A stretch of DNA of 64,000 nucleotides, from assembly GCA_964498065.1 (NCBI GenBank), contig CAZCFZ010000016.1, forward strand, positions 10,284-74,283, given 5' to 3'. Within the stretch, counting starts at the first letter, position 1. The number at the start of each line of letters is the position of its first letter. Source of the stretch: FEN-1297 sp964498065. Its GTDB lineage: Bacteria; Bacteroidota; Ignavibacteria; Ignavibacteriales; Ignavibacteriaceae. The notes under the pieces were generated by a model that saw nothing but the letters and a program-made list of their open reading frames with translations, did not search any database and had not been told where the DNA came from. The translations under genes and the position numbers were made by a program. Of this stretch, positions 16,296-25,116 are shown one piece after another.

Positions 16296-17209
16296 ATAAT
16301 ATAGATTTATCAGTCCAGGTAGGTACATTAAAACTTAGGAATCCGATTTTACTTGCTTCAGGAACAGTTGGTTATGGAAATGAAATTGCAGAGTTTGTTG
16401 ATTTAAATAAAATTGGCGGTATAATTACAAAATCCCTCAGCTTAAATCCAAGAAAGGGGAATCCGCCGCAAAGGATTGTTGAAACACCGTCCGGCATGTT
16501 AAATGCAATAGGCTTAGCAAATGTAGGCGTAGAAGTTTTCTTAAATGAAAAAATTCCTTTCCTAAAAAAATATGATGTCCCTTTAATTTGTAATATAGCG
16601 GCGAGTACAATTGACGAATATGTTGAATGTACGCGTATACTGACTGAAGAAGAGACGATAAAAGCTTTTGAAATAAACGTATCGTGTCCGAATGTAAAAG
16701 AAGGAGGATTACAGTTCGGGAATAATGTATCAATGGTTGGAAAAATTACTTCAAAAGTTAAGGCAGCAACCAATAAACCTGTCATTATTAAATTATCACC
16801 TAATGTATCTTATATATCCGAGTTTGCAAAAGCTGTAAAGGAAGAAGGCGGAGATGCCGTATCTGCGATAAATACTTTGGTGGGTACTTCATTCGATATT
16901 TACAAAAGAAAACCAAAAATATATAATATCAACGGAGGATTATCCGGGCCCGCCATAAAACCTGTTGCGTTGGCTAAAGTTTTGGATATAAGCAGGAATG
17001 TTGAAATTCCGATTATCGGTGTCGGAGGAATAATGAATTGGAAAGATATAGTTGAATTTATGATCGTAGGTGCTTCTGCAGTACAGCTCGGAACATTAAA
17101 TTTTATAAATCCGGCTGCCTCAATAGAAATATTAGATTCACTTGAAAAATATTGTGTTGAAAACGGTATTGACAAAATATCGCAGCTAACAGCTTCTTAT
17201 ATTATTTAA
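16292..17209 (+). CDS. pyrD: Dihydroorotate dehydrogenase B, catalytic subunit (class 1B)
   Basis: The FMN enzyme oxidises dihydroorotate to orotate in pyrimidine synthesis. The class 1B type is shown by the catalytic cysteine in INVSCPNVKEGG near residue 131 and by the adjacent pyrK. The FMN-binding ends IGVGGIMNWKDIVEFMIVGASAVQLGT near residues 245-270 are intact. Length (305 residues) is standard. The ATG lies within the last codons of pyrK (16292-16295). folC follows after 5 bases. Confidence 0.96.
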   Translation: MNNIDLSVQVGTLKLRNPILLASGTVGYGNEIAEFVDLNKIGGIITKSLSLNPRKGNPPQRIVETPSGMLNAIGLANVGVEVFLNEKIPFLKKYDVPLICNIAASTIDEYVECTRILTEEETIKAFEINVSCPNVKEGGLQFGNNVSMVGKITSKVKAATNKPVIIKLSPNVSYISEFAKAVKEEGGDAVSAINTLVGTSFDIYKRKPKIYNINGGLSGPAIKPVALAKVLDISRNVEIPIIGVGGIMNWKDIVEFMIVGASAVQLGTLNFINPAASIEILDSLEKYCVENGIDKISQLTASYII

Positions 17210-17214
17210 TAATT

Positions 17215-18480
17215 ATGGATTCGAAATCAGCATTAGAAAAACTTTATTCTCTCCATACTTTCGGAATTAAGCTTGGATTGGAGAATATTAAAAACTTCCT
17301 TTCTACTCTTGGTAATCCTCAAAGTAAATTAAAATCAATACATATTGCCGGTTCGAATGGAAAGGGAAGCACGGCAGCCTTTATTGCCAGCATATTGATG
17401 GAATATGGCTACAAAGTAGGATTGTATACTTCCCCGCATTTCATAAAATTTAATGAAAGAATACAAATAAATAATGAACAAATTCCGGACGATTATTTAT
17501 TAAACTTTATTTCGGAATATGTCGATTATATAGATGAGCATAAATTAACCTTTTTTGAAGTCACAACTGCAATAGCATTTAAATATTTAGCAGATAACAA
17601 AGTTGATTTTGCGGTAATTGAAACCGGATTAGGAGGGAGACTGGATGCGACAAACGTCCTAAATCCCATAGCTGTTGTAATTACTTCTATCAGTTTGGAA
17701 CATACTAATATTCTGGGAGATACAATAAGAAAAATAGCATTTGAAAAAGCAGGAATTATTAAGAAGAATATACAAGTGTTTATAGGAAAACTACCTTTGG
17801 AAGCCGAGGCAGAGATTGAAGAGAAATGCAGGGAAACAAAAAGTAAATTATTTAAGATTTCAGATTATGTTAATATAAAAGGAAACAATTTAGAATTATA
17901 TACTGAGGAAATTGAACTGGATGACTGGAATATACCGTTAAAAGGATGGTACCAAAAATATAATGCCGCACTTGCGGGATTGGTAGTCTCCAAAACATTG
18001 TTGAATGAAAATTTAAAAGCTGTTTCTGCGGGAATTAAAAATGTAATTAAAAACACAGGTTTACAGGGTAGATTTGAGTATTATTCGTACAATCCTGATA
18101 TCATTTTTGATTCTGCTCATAATCCTGAGGGTATTCAAAATTTCCTGATGGAATTTAAAAGGGACTTGAAAAAATACTCTAAAAGAGTTTTATTGTTCGG
18201 GGTAATGAAAGACAAATCCATTAAGGAAATGTTATTAAGCCTGAGTAAATTTTTTGATGAAATTCATATTACCCATATGGATTTTGAGAGATCGGCTAAA
18301 ATAGAGGAGATTTTAAAAATTGCCGGGGGATTAAATTTAAAAGTTATACCTGAAGAAGACCCTGCTAAATTTATAGGAGATTTTTCTAAGGCAAATTCTG
18401 GAAATTGTTTGGTTGTAATAGGAAGTATGTACCTTTTGGGGGAAATAAAAACATTTTTACAGGGTAATAAAATTGCTTGA
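17215..18480 (+). CDS. folC: Folylpolyglutamate synthase / dihydrofolate synthase
   Basis: This Mur-ligase-fold enzyme adds glutamate to dihydropteroate and to folates. The 421-residue protein shows the P-loop HIAGSNGKGSTAAF near residue 43-56, ETGLGGRLDATN near 137 and the C-terminal GVMKDK and SMYLLGE signatures. It starts 5 bases after pyrD and is probably in the same transcript. The stop codon overlaps the -35 box of the predicted rho promoter. Confidence 0.95.
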   Translation: MDSKSALEKLYSLHTFGIKLGLENIKNFLSTLGNPQSKLKSIHIAGSNGKGSTAAFIASILMEYGYKVGLYTSPHFIKFNERIQINNEQIPDDYLLNFISEYVDYIDEHKLTFFEVTTAIAFKYLADNKVDFAVIETGLGGRLDATNVLNPIAVVITSISLEHTNILGDTIRKIAFEKAGIIKKNIQVFIGKLPLEAEAEIEEKCRETKSKLFKISDYVNIKGNNLELYTEEIELDDWNIPLKGWYQKYNAALAGLVVSKTLLNENLKAVSAGIKNVIKNTGLQGRFEYYSYNPDIIFDSAHNPEGIQNFLMEFKRDLKKYSKRVLLFGVMKDKSIKEMLLSLSKFFDEIHITHMDFERSAKIEEILKIAGGLNLKVIPEEDPAKFIGDFSKANSGNCLVVIGSMYLLGEIKTFLQGNKIA

Positions 18481-18505
18481 CATTTTTTTTAATTAAGTGT
18501 ATGTT
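18477..18505 (+). promoter_or_regulatory. Predicted sigma70-type promoter of rho
   Basis: TTGACA (18477-18482), exactly 17 bases of mainly T, and TATGTT (18500-18505). The -35 box overlaps the folC stop codon. It would give rho a leader of about 140 bases, a fitting length for autoregulation as known for rho in other bacteria; the autoregulation itself is inference. Confidence 0.5.
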
Positions 18506-18653
18506 TCGATTGAACCTCTTGTTCCTATCAACAATAAACTATGAATTAAATTTAAAATTAGTCCCCGAATGCATATCCGGTTAAAACCATGAAGAGATTT
18601 AATTGAATTAATTAATAACTTAACCATAAAACAAATAAACTAGGACCAATAAA

Positions 18654-19907
18654 ATGCCAATGGATATTTCTGAACTCAAGTCGAAAAAGATTGTGGAACT
18701 TAACGCTATAGCAAAAGATCTCGGTATCTCCGGTTATAGCGATTTGAGGAAGCAGGAACTAATCTTTAAAATTCTGGAAGCCCAGACCGCTAAAGATGGT
18801 TTAACTTTTTCTAAAGGCGTGCTTGAAGTTTTACCCGATGGTTACGGCTTTCTCCGTTCGTCGGATTATAACTACCTGCCTTCGCCCGATGATATCTACG
18901 TTTCACCGTCTCAAATTAAAAAATTCAGTTTAAGAACAGGGGATTTCGTAAGCGGACAAGTTAGGCCGCCTAAAGAAGGAGAGAGGTTTTTTGCTTTACT
19001 TAGAGTTGAAGCTGTAAACGGTCTTGAACCCGAAGGAATAAGAGAAAGAACACTCTTCGATAATTTAGTTCCTGTTTATCCCACAAGACGAATCAATTTG
19101 GAATCCGTTCCCGGAGAATATTCAATGAGAATTATGGATCTTCTTTCTCCGATCGGCAAAGGCCAAAGAGGATTAATCGTTTCTCCGCCTAAAAGCGGTA
19201 AAACAATTCTGCTTCAAAAAATTGCCAACTCAATTACAAGAAATCATCCTGAAATTAAATTAATAATTTTATTAATCGATGAACGGCCTGAAGAAGTTAC
19301 GGATATGGAACGTTCTGTTAAAGGCGAGGTAATTAGTTCTACATTTGATGAGCCTGCGGAAAGACATGTCCAGGTTGCCGATATGGTAATTGAGAAAGCG
19401 AAAAGGCTTGTTGAAGCCAAAGAGGATGTTGTTATTCTTCTTGATAGTATAACTAGATTGGCAAGAGCACATAATATAGTTGTTCCTCACAGCGGCAGAA
19501 TTCTTTCGGGCGGTGTTGATGCAAACGCACTTCACAAACCAAAAAGATTTTTCGGAGCTGCAAGAAATACGGAAGACGGAGGCAGCTTAACTATTATTGC
19601 AACTGCATTAATAGATACCGGAAGTCGTATGGATGATGTAATCTTTGAAGAGTTCAAAGGTACAGGCAATATGGAATTAGTGCTTAACCGTGACCTCAGC
19701 GACAGAAGAATTTTCCCTGCTATTGATGTTAACCGCTCCGGAACTAGAAGAGAAGACCTATTAATGAAGGAAGATGAACTGGCAAAGGTCTGGATATTGA
19801 GAAAAATACTTAGTGATTTTAACCCGGTAGAAGCCATGGATTTCTTGTTGGATAAAATTAGAGGAACTAAAAATAATAAAGAGTTTCTGAACAATATGAA
19901 CAGCTAG
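18654..19907 (+). CDS. rho: Transcription termination factor Rho
   Basis: Rho is the RNA-dependent ATPase that ends transcription. The 417-residue product has an N-terminal Rho-N helical domain (ELKSKKIVELNAIAKDLGI), then the cold-shock-like RNA-binding domain (GVLEVLPDGYGFLRS, residues ~57-120). Its RecA-type motor carries Walker A SPPKSGKT near 180, the Walker B-like VVILLDSITRLARAHN near 262 and the R-loop FFGAARNTEDGGSLT near 300. There is no large insertion of the kind seen in some Bacteroidota and Actinobacteria. ATGs at 18654 and 18660 are both possible starts. Confidence 0.97.
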   Translation: MPMDISELKSKKIVELNAIAKDLGISGYSDLRKQELIFKILEAQTAKDGLTFSKGVLEVLPDGYGFLRSSDYNYLPSPDDIYVSPSQIKKFSLRTGDFVSGQVRPPKEGERFFALLRVEAVNGLEPEGIRERTLFDNLVPVYPTRRINLESVPGEYSMRIMDLLSPIGKGQRGLIVSPPKSGKTILLQKIANSITRNHPEIKLIILLIDERPEEVTDMERSVKGEVISSTFDEPAERHVQVADMVIEKAKRLVEAKEDVVILLDSITRLARAHNIVVPHSGRILSGGVDANALHKPKRFFGAARNTEDGGSLTIIATALIDTGSRMDDVIFEEFKGTGNMELVLNRDLSDRRIFPAIDVNRSGTRREDLLMKEDELAKVWILRKILSDFNPVEAMDFLLDKIRGTKNNKEFLNNMNS

Positions 19908-20209
19908 TTGTATTAATACTAAACGGGAATTCACCCTTCTTATTATTATTTCTAATTTATTTTGTCAATTGAAGTAATTAGGGTAAGCTATATTCGAACT
20001 TTAATGATTAGAATTACTCCTTTTATATTTTATTCATTTTTAAGTTCGTTAATTGTTTCTTTTTACAAAATAAATTTTAAACTAATATTAAATACTTCTT
20101 GAATTATTAAAATATGGAAAAATACCTTTACGGAAGGGAATAATTTTGTATTTGGCGGTAATCATAAATAAACAATATATTTATAATAGTATAACTATTT
20201 ATTTAGCCG
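19908..20209. other. Intergenic region between rho and the GWxTD gene
   Basis: About 300 AT-rich bases. A TATAAT hexamer at 20182-20187 lies about 22 bases before the next start and could be a -10 box, but I see no good -35 box. A small palindrome (atagt-ata-actat) overlaps this area. There is no clear terminator behind rho and no convincing open frame. Confidence 0.45.
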
Positions 20210-21490
20210 ATGTCGAAAGTAAATAAAAATCTCTTATTGATTTTGGTAATTATTTCCTTGTTTACTGCAACTGGCAACTGTCAGAGATTACCTCATTTTG
20301 CTTATTCCGAAATACATATTATACCTTCGGATTCGGTCAATAAAATATATTATTCATACAGGGTTCCGTATGACAGATTTGTCTTCGTTAAGGATGGAGA
20401 TAAGTATACATCCGGTTTTAGAATTACAATTGAAGTAACAGACTCTGCCGGCCAATATATAACAAGACAGAACGAAGAAAAGATAATATCAACTAACAAT
20501 TTTGACGAAACTACAGCTAATGATAAATACGTTGAAGGCGTATTATCTTTTCGAGCCGGTGAAGGATCTTTCAACATACTTCCAATTATTACGGATGAAA
20601 ACTCCAGCCGTGATATTAGAATGCATCCGCTTAAATTCTCAACTAAACTCAAAGAAATTTCTAAATTTTTAAGACCATTAATTTGTGATTCATTTAAAAT
20701 ATCCTGCAATAATTTTCAGTCATTTGAACTTACAAACTTCGAAGGCAGTATTCCCTTTAGCGAAGACAACTATTTTTTGATTATCCCTTCTTCTGATACA
20801 ACTCTTGACGAAATTAAAGTTAAAATATTTAATAAAGACGACACGGTTTTTTCCGGAATCGTAAAATCGTATTTTGATTCCGATATTTCATTAATTGAAT
20901 GTAGTAATAAAATTTTAATAGAGACAGGTAGTAAAACTGAACGCTTTAGAAATTTTGTTGTGAAGAATTTTAGTCAAAAATTAAAAGAAGGAGAGTTCCA
21001 GGTTTATGTCTCGGGAAAAGGAAACTCAAAGCCGAAAAAATATTTTGTAGAAAATGTTAGATGGTTTAATAAACCTTTTTCTCTTTATGAATCAAAAAAT
21101 GCAATTGAACTCTTAAAATATACGGCAAATAAGATTCTTGTTGATTCTTTATTAGGTTATAGTTCAAAAAAATACAATGAAGTTTTGTTTAATTACTGGA
21201 GAAAATACGATCCTACCAAATCAACGGAATTTAATCCTTTAATGAATGAATTTTATACAAGAGTCGACTATGCAATGAAAAGCTTTTCTCCGTTGTCGGG
21301 GAAGGATGGAGCGGACACGGATAGGGGAAAAGTATATATTATTTACGGGAAGCCTAAAGAAATTGAGAGAACATCAAATAAATATGGAAGAATGGTTGAA
21401 CGCTGGATTTATGAAAATCCGGTTAGAATATTTGAATTTGTTGAAAAAGACGGAACCGGAAACTACACTTTGTTAAAAAACAATGAATAA
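20210..21490 (+). CDS. Exported GWxTD-domain protein
   Basis: The 426-residue product begins with a signal peptide (basic NKN, then LLLILVIISLFTATGNC). The cysteine may make it a lipoprotein, although the lipobox is not canonical. Its C-terminal region (from ~residue 345) contains DYAMKSFSPLSGKDGADTDRG followed by KVYIIYGKPKEIE, the GWxTD domain, with the Gly-Trp replaced by Gly-Ala. GWxTD proteins occur mainly in Ignavibacteriota, Gemmatimonadota and relatives; their function is not established. The middle has beta-rich segments typical of periplasmic or surface proteins. It overlaps pdxA by 8 bases, so the two are cotranscribed. Confidence 0.88.
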   Translation: MSKVNKNLLLILVIISLFTATGNCQRLPHFAYSEIHIIPSDSVNKIYYSYRVPYDRFVFVKDGDKYTSGFRITIEVTDSAGQYITRQNEEKIISTNNFDETTANDKYVEGVLSFRAGEGSFNILPIITDENSSRDIRMHPLKFSTKLKEISKFLRPLICDSFKISCNNFQSFELTNFEGSIPFSEDNYFLIIPSSDTTLDEIKVKIFNKDDTVFSGIVKSYFDSDISLIECSNKILIETGSKTERFRNFVVKNFSQKLKEGEFQVYVSGKGNSKPKKYFVENVRWFNKPFSLYESKNAIELLKYTANKILVDSLLGYSSKKYNEVLFNYWRKYDPTKSTEFNPLMNEFYTRVDYAMKSFSPLSGKDGADTDRGKVYIIYGKPKEIERTSNKYGRMVERWIYENPVRIFEFVEKDGTGNYTLLKNNE

Positions 21491-22463
21491 TTTTGCCTTT
21501 ACTTGCGGTGATATAAACGGAATTGGTCCCGAGATAGTAATTAAAGCTCTAAATAAAATTACAAACATCTCGAATGATAAATTTATTTTTATATGTCCTA
21601 AAAATGTATTTTCCAAAAATGTGAAAATGGTAAAGCCTGCCTTTGAATATTTTATAACCACGCGAATTAAAAATTCAAATAAACAAGTTACGGTATTAGA
21701 TATAGGAAATTATAATTGTAATTCGGGTATACCTACAGTTGAATCCGGCAATGCAGCATTCAAAGCAGTGCAAATGTCATTTCAGCTTGCTGATACCAGG
21801 GCTGTCGATGCAATTGTAACGGCACCTCTTTCCAAAACTGCAATTAATTTAGCAGGTAAACATTTCCCAGGTCATACGGAAATGTATGCAGAGTGGTCAA
21901 ATGTAAAAAATTTTGTTATGATGTTTCTATCACGGAAAATGAATGCCGCTTTAGCTTCAATTCATGTACCGATAAGCAAAGTTCCCGGCTTAATTTATCC
22001 GGAGCATTTAAAGAAAACATTAGACGTTGTTTTAAATTCCTTAACAAAAGATTTAGGTATTAATAAACCGAAAATTGCAGTACTAGGACTCAATCCCCAT
22101 GCTGGCGAAGAAGGTTTGATAGGCAAAGAAGAACAAAAAATTATAAAACCTATAATAAGACTAAAAGAATATAAAAATTTTTTATCAGGACCTTTTTCTC
22201 CGGATGCTTTTTTTGCAAACAGAATGTACAAAAAGTTTGATCTGGTTTTAGGGATGTATCATGACCAGGTTTTAATTCCGTTCAAATTGATTAATTTCGG
22301 ATCGGGTGTAAACTATACCGCCGGTCTGCCTATTGTGCGTACTTCTCCCGATCACGGCACTGCTTATGATATTGCCGGCAAAGGTTTAGCAAATGAATCA
22401 AGTATAATTACGGCATATAAATACGCAAAAAAAATTGTTATTAATCGAAAAAGGTTGGGATAG
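21483..22463 (+). CDS. pdxA: 4-hydroxythreonine-4-phosphate dehydrogenase
   Basis: PdxA oxidises 4-phosphohydroxy-L-threonine in the DXP-dependent route to pyridoxal phosphate. The 326-residue protein has the family ends: TCGDINGIGPEIVIKAL at the start, GHTEMYAEW near residue 135, LNPHAGEEG near 205, and GMYHDQVLIPFKL near 257 (metal-binding histidine). Near the C-terminus comes VRTSPDHGTAYDIAG. It overlaps the GWxTD gene by 8 bases upstream and touches the methyltransferase gene downstream. Confidence 0.96.
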   Translation: MNNFAFTCGDINGIGPEIVIKALNKITNISNDKFIFICPKNVFSKNVKMVKPAFEYFITTRIKNSNKQVTVLDIGNYNCNSGIPTVESGNAAFKAVQMSFQLADTRAVDAIVTAPLSKTAINLAGKHFPGHTEMYAEWSNVKNFVMMFLSRKMNAALASIHVPISKVPGLIYPEHLKKTLDVVLNSLTKDLGINKPKIAVLGLNPHAGEEGLIGKEEQKIIKPIIRLKEYKNFLSGPFSPDAFFANRMYKKFDLVLGMYHDQVLIPFKLINFGSGVNYTAGLPIVRTSPDHGTAYDIAGKGLANESSIITAYKYAKKIVINRKRLG

Positions 22464-22464
22464 G

Positions 22465-23208
22465 TTGAAACAAGTAAAGATATATGAAAAGCTGCCTTTG
22501 ATCTATGATTATCTTATGAAATCGATTAATTATGAAACTTGGGTGAAATATATTTTCAGCATTGTTAAATCATATGTACCAAGAGACGGATTGGTGCTCG
22601 AACTTGCAGGCGGCAGTTGTAAGTTCGCAAATTATTTTGTAAAATATTTTCCTAGGATAATAGTAACGGATATATCTAAAAATATGATGCTTGTTGATGA
22701 AAAAAATTTAGTACAAAAAGCTTGCTGTAATATGTCTGGTATCCCTTTCAAAGCCGGTTTTTATTTAATATATTCTAACTTTGACAGCATAAATTATTTA
22801 ACAAGCAAGAAAAAACTTTTGGAAATGTTCAAGGAAATATCCAGAGTTTTATTACCTGATGGAATATTTACTTTTGATGTGAGCCTTGAAAGAAATAGTA
22901 TCATCCACACGAAAACCCCGGTGAGAACGGGAAATTTTAGGGGAATCTATTTTAATCAAAAGAGCGAATATAATAAGAAGAGTAGAATTCATAAGAATAT
23001 TTTTATCTTAAAAAACGAGGATGAAGTTTTAAAGGAAGTTCATCGCCAAAAAATTTATCCGTTCGAAACATATTTTGAATTACTTGCCGCAACCGGATTA
23101 TATGTGAAACATTGTTATAATGCTTTTACTTACAAAAACGGCAGTTCGGATTCAGAGAGAGTACAATTTATTACTAAGAAGGTTAAAAAAAATGCTGACA
23201 TTCAGTAA
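22465..23208 (+). CDS. Class I SAM-dependent methyltransferase
   Basis: This is a likely methyltransferase of unknown substrate, about 247 residues long. Motif I appears as LVLELAGGSCKFANYF near residue 45, with ELAGGS in place of the usual D/E-x-G-x-G, then IIVTDISKNMM (motif II region) and SRVLLPDGIFTFDVS. The open frame reaches back to a TTG at 22435 inside pdxA. I prefer the TTG at 22465, one base after the pdxA stop and preceded by an AGG, giving MKQVKIYEKLPLIYDYLM. Its last residues overlap the start of ftsE by 17 bases. Confidence 0.8.
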   Translation: MKQVKIYEKLPLIYDYLMKSINYETWVKYIFSIVKSYVPRDGLVLELAGGSCKFANYFVKYFPRIIVTDISKNMMLVDEKNLVQKACCNMSGIPFKAGFYLIYSNFDSINYLTSKKKLLEMFKEISRVLLPDGIFTFDVSLERNSIIHTKTPVRTGNFRGIYFNQKSEYNKKSRIHKNIFILKNEDEVLKEVHRQKIYPFETYFELLAATGLYVKHCYNAFTYKNGSSDSERVQFITKKVKKNADIQ

Positions 23209-23860
23209 CGTTACTTTTAGTTATCCAAATCAAACGGTTTTTTCCGACGTAAATTTGAATCTTGAACAGGGTGAATTCAGCTTTTTAATCGGCAAAAGCG
23301 GATCGGGTAAAAGTACTCTGCTTCAGCTTGTCTATATGAATATTTTACCCCAAAGCGGAAACGTAACCTTCTTAGAATATGATTCCGGATTTATCAAACG
23401 CAGGGATTTACCTTATCTCAGACGAAAGCTTGGAATTATCTTCCAGGATTTTAGACTGCTTAAAGATAGGAACATCTACGATAATATTGCTTTCGTTCTG
23501 GAATCAACCAATACACCTAGGAGGGAAATCAAAAGAAAAGTAAATGATGCTTTAACAGATGTTGGATTATCACACAGGCGTTACAGTATGCCCGATGAAT
23601 TATCCGGCGGAGAAAAACAGCGTATTGCTATTGCCAGAGCAATAGTAAATGAACCTGTATTAATTTTAGCTGATGAACCGACAGGGAATTTGGATCCGGA
23701 AACTTCTTATGAAATATTGGATATTCTTCTTCAAATACATTCCCGCGGAACTGCAGTATTATTTGCGACGCATAATTATGAAATTGTAAAAAAATATCCT
23801 GCTAAAATAATAAAGCTGGAAGACGGAAAAGCAATAAAAGCTGTACTCAAGCAAAAATGA
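23192..23860 (+). CDS. ftsE: FtsE-like ABC transporter ATP-binding protein
   Basis: This ATPase pairs with FtsX to control cell-wall hydrolases at the septum, or may belong to a related export system. The 222-residue protein has Walker A GKSGSGKST near residue 35, the Q-loop IIFQDFRLLKDRNIYDNIAF near 88 (FtsE-type) and signature LSGGEKQRIAIARA near 137. Walker B is LILADEPTGNLD near 157 and the H-loop is FATHNYE. The longer open frame starting at 23120 reads through the methyltransferase 3' end and is not a natural N-terminus; the ATG at 23192 is. No ftsX follows, as the next gene is on the other strand, so the partner lies elsewhere. Confidence 0.9.
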   Translation: MLTFSNVTFSYPNQTVFSDVNLNLEQGEFSFLIGKSGSGKSTLLQLVYMNILPQSGNVTFLEYDSGFIKRRDLPYLRRKLGIIFQDFRLLKDRNIYDNIAFVLESTNTPRREIKRKVNDALTDVGLSHRRYSMPDELSGGEKQRIAIARAIVNEPVLILADEPTGNLDPETSYEILDILLQIHSRGTAVLFATHNYEIVKKYPAKIIKLEDGKAIKAVLKQK

Positions 23861-23875
23861 TTTTTTAATTTGTTT

Positions 23876-24517
23876 TTATTTTAACTTTTCGAGTATACTC
23901 TCAGTTACTTTTTCAATTGTACCGGAGCCATCCACGACAATAATTTTTTTATGCTCGGAATAGTAATCCAAAACAGGCTTTGTTGTTGAATTAAAAACTT
24001 CCATTCGATGCCGGATTACCTTTTCAGTATCATCTTCTCTTTGATAAAAACTGTTTTCAGCACCGCAAACCGGACAGTTTTTTTTATCCCTTACTTCATT
24101 ATAATTAAAAATATTTTTACAGACTTTGCATGCTCTACGGTTACTTAGCCTTTTTACCAAATCTTCTTCGTCTGCTGTTACTGAAACAATAAATACTTTG
24201 TCAATATTCAGTTCATTCAGTAAACCGTCTAAATCAACAGCCTGTTTTTTCGATCTGGGAAATCCATCCAATATGAACCCGTTTTTACAGCTTTCTCCGG
24301 TTAAAGTATCTTTTATAATACCTATCATTATTTCGTCGGATACAAGTTCGCCTTTGGAAATAATTTTTTGAGCTTCCATTCCTAACGGTGTTTGATCTTT
24401 AACTGCCTGTCTTAAAATATCTCCGGTAGAAATGTGAGGAATGTGTAATTTAGCAGATAGAATTTTGGCTTGAGTCCCTTTGCCTACACCCGGGGCGCCG
24501 AACAAGATGATTCGCAT
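23876..24517 (-). CDS. adk: Adenylate kinase
   Basis: Adk balances ATP, ADP and AMP. The 213-residue protein starts MRIILFGAPGVGKGTQ with the P-loop, has the AMP-binding GFPRSKKQA near residue 85, and a long LID with four cysteines (CKVC near 130 and CPVC near 150). This Cys4 set is the zinc-binding form of the lid. The frame extends 17 codons upstream, but the ATG at 24515-24517 matches the family. It converges with ftsE with only 15 bases between, without a hairpin terminator. Confidence 0.96.
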   Translation of the reverse strand: MRIILFGAPGVGKGTQAKILSAKLHIPHISTGDILRQAVKDQTPLGMEAQKIISKGELVSDEIMIGIIKDTLTGESCKNGFILDGFPRSKKQAVDLDGLLNELNIDKVFIVSVTADEEDLVKRLSNRRACKVCKNIFNYNEVRDKKNCPVCGAENSFYQREDDTEKVIRHRMEVFNSTTKPVLDYYSEHKKIIVVDGSGTIEKVTESILEKLK

Positions 24518-24756
24518 AAAACTCCAATTTTTTTTAACTAACTTATTAACAATAAATTTTTTATTCAAGCTTGAATTTTAACAACTATAAAAAAATCAGG
24601 CGTTCAAGCTTTGACATCAAACGCCAAAGGCGTGAAATTATTATTAAAAGCAAAAAAACAACTGATAAAAAATCCCGGAAGGATGACATGAAAAATTATC
24701 ATAGTGTATCCATGTGTTTTAAGTAAATAAGAAAATAGTGTCATGATTTAATGTGT

Positions 24757-24823
24757 TGTCTCAGTGAGCGAAGTCGAACTATGACAATTATGAAAATATC
24801 CCTCGACTCCGCTCGGGATGACA
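24757..24823. repeat. REP-like palindromic element (copy 1)
   Basis: The element is bounded by tgtc and gaca. It contains an arm with gagcgaagtcgaa (24766-24778) and an inverted arm with ctcgactccgctc (24802-24814) around a loop of ~25 bases. A second copy lies at 30324-30382. The gcgaagtcga / tcgactccgc core is a common dispersed palindrome in this part of the bacterial tree. Confidence 0.7.
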
Positions 24824-25003
24824 GGATCAAACAAAAATATTATAAATTTGGAAACTACTAAGAAAATGGATATCGTCTACTTAATTTATACCTTAACTAA
24901 ATTGAAGTTTTTATCTCAAGTTAACTGTATTAAGTAAGAAAGGGTTTAAAAATTTTAAATTTAATAATATTTCTTAGTCCTTAAAGGGGGATGCTAAAAT
25001 AGC

Positions 25004-25055
25004 CCCGACCTTCAGGTCGAGGAAAAGAAAAATCCCCCAAAACATTTGGGCTTTA
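25004..25055. repeat. Tandem hairpins in the spacer before the VOC gene
   Basis: A perfect 6-bp stem cgacct/aggtcg (25006-25011 with 25014-25019) around a 2-base loop is followed within ~20 bases by a second hairpin, cccaaa-acat-ttggg. Neither has a clean T-tract, so a repeat element is more likely than a terminator. Confidence 0.45.
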
Positions 25056-25116
25056 GCTCGTTCTAAATAGGCGGTTAACATGAATTATTAAATTAAATCC
25101 TAACAAGGAGAGATAT

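Larger units (their letters stand above)
24518..25116. other. Intergenic region rich in palindromic elements
   Basis: About 600 bases without a gene. It holds a perfect 14-base palindrome attcaagcttgaat (24563-24576) and a related ttcaagctttga at ~24604. There is a tight hairpin acgcc-aaa-ggcgt at about 24621-24633, the REP-like element at 24757-24823, and two successive hairpins at 25006-25050. No RNA gene was recognised. This looks like an accumulation zone for short dispersed repeats between operons. Confidence 0.55.

Noticed and set aside
16372..16785. Long minus-strand frames opposite pyrD
   Set aside because: Mirror frames of a confidently identified gene, with no motif or start signal.
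23861..23875. Terminator between ftsE and adk
   Set aside because: Only a T/A-rich stretch is present, without a stem.
24757..25055. CRISPR array suspected from several hairpins in one spacer
   Set aside because: The hairpins differ from each other, have no regular spacing and there are no cas genes.
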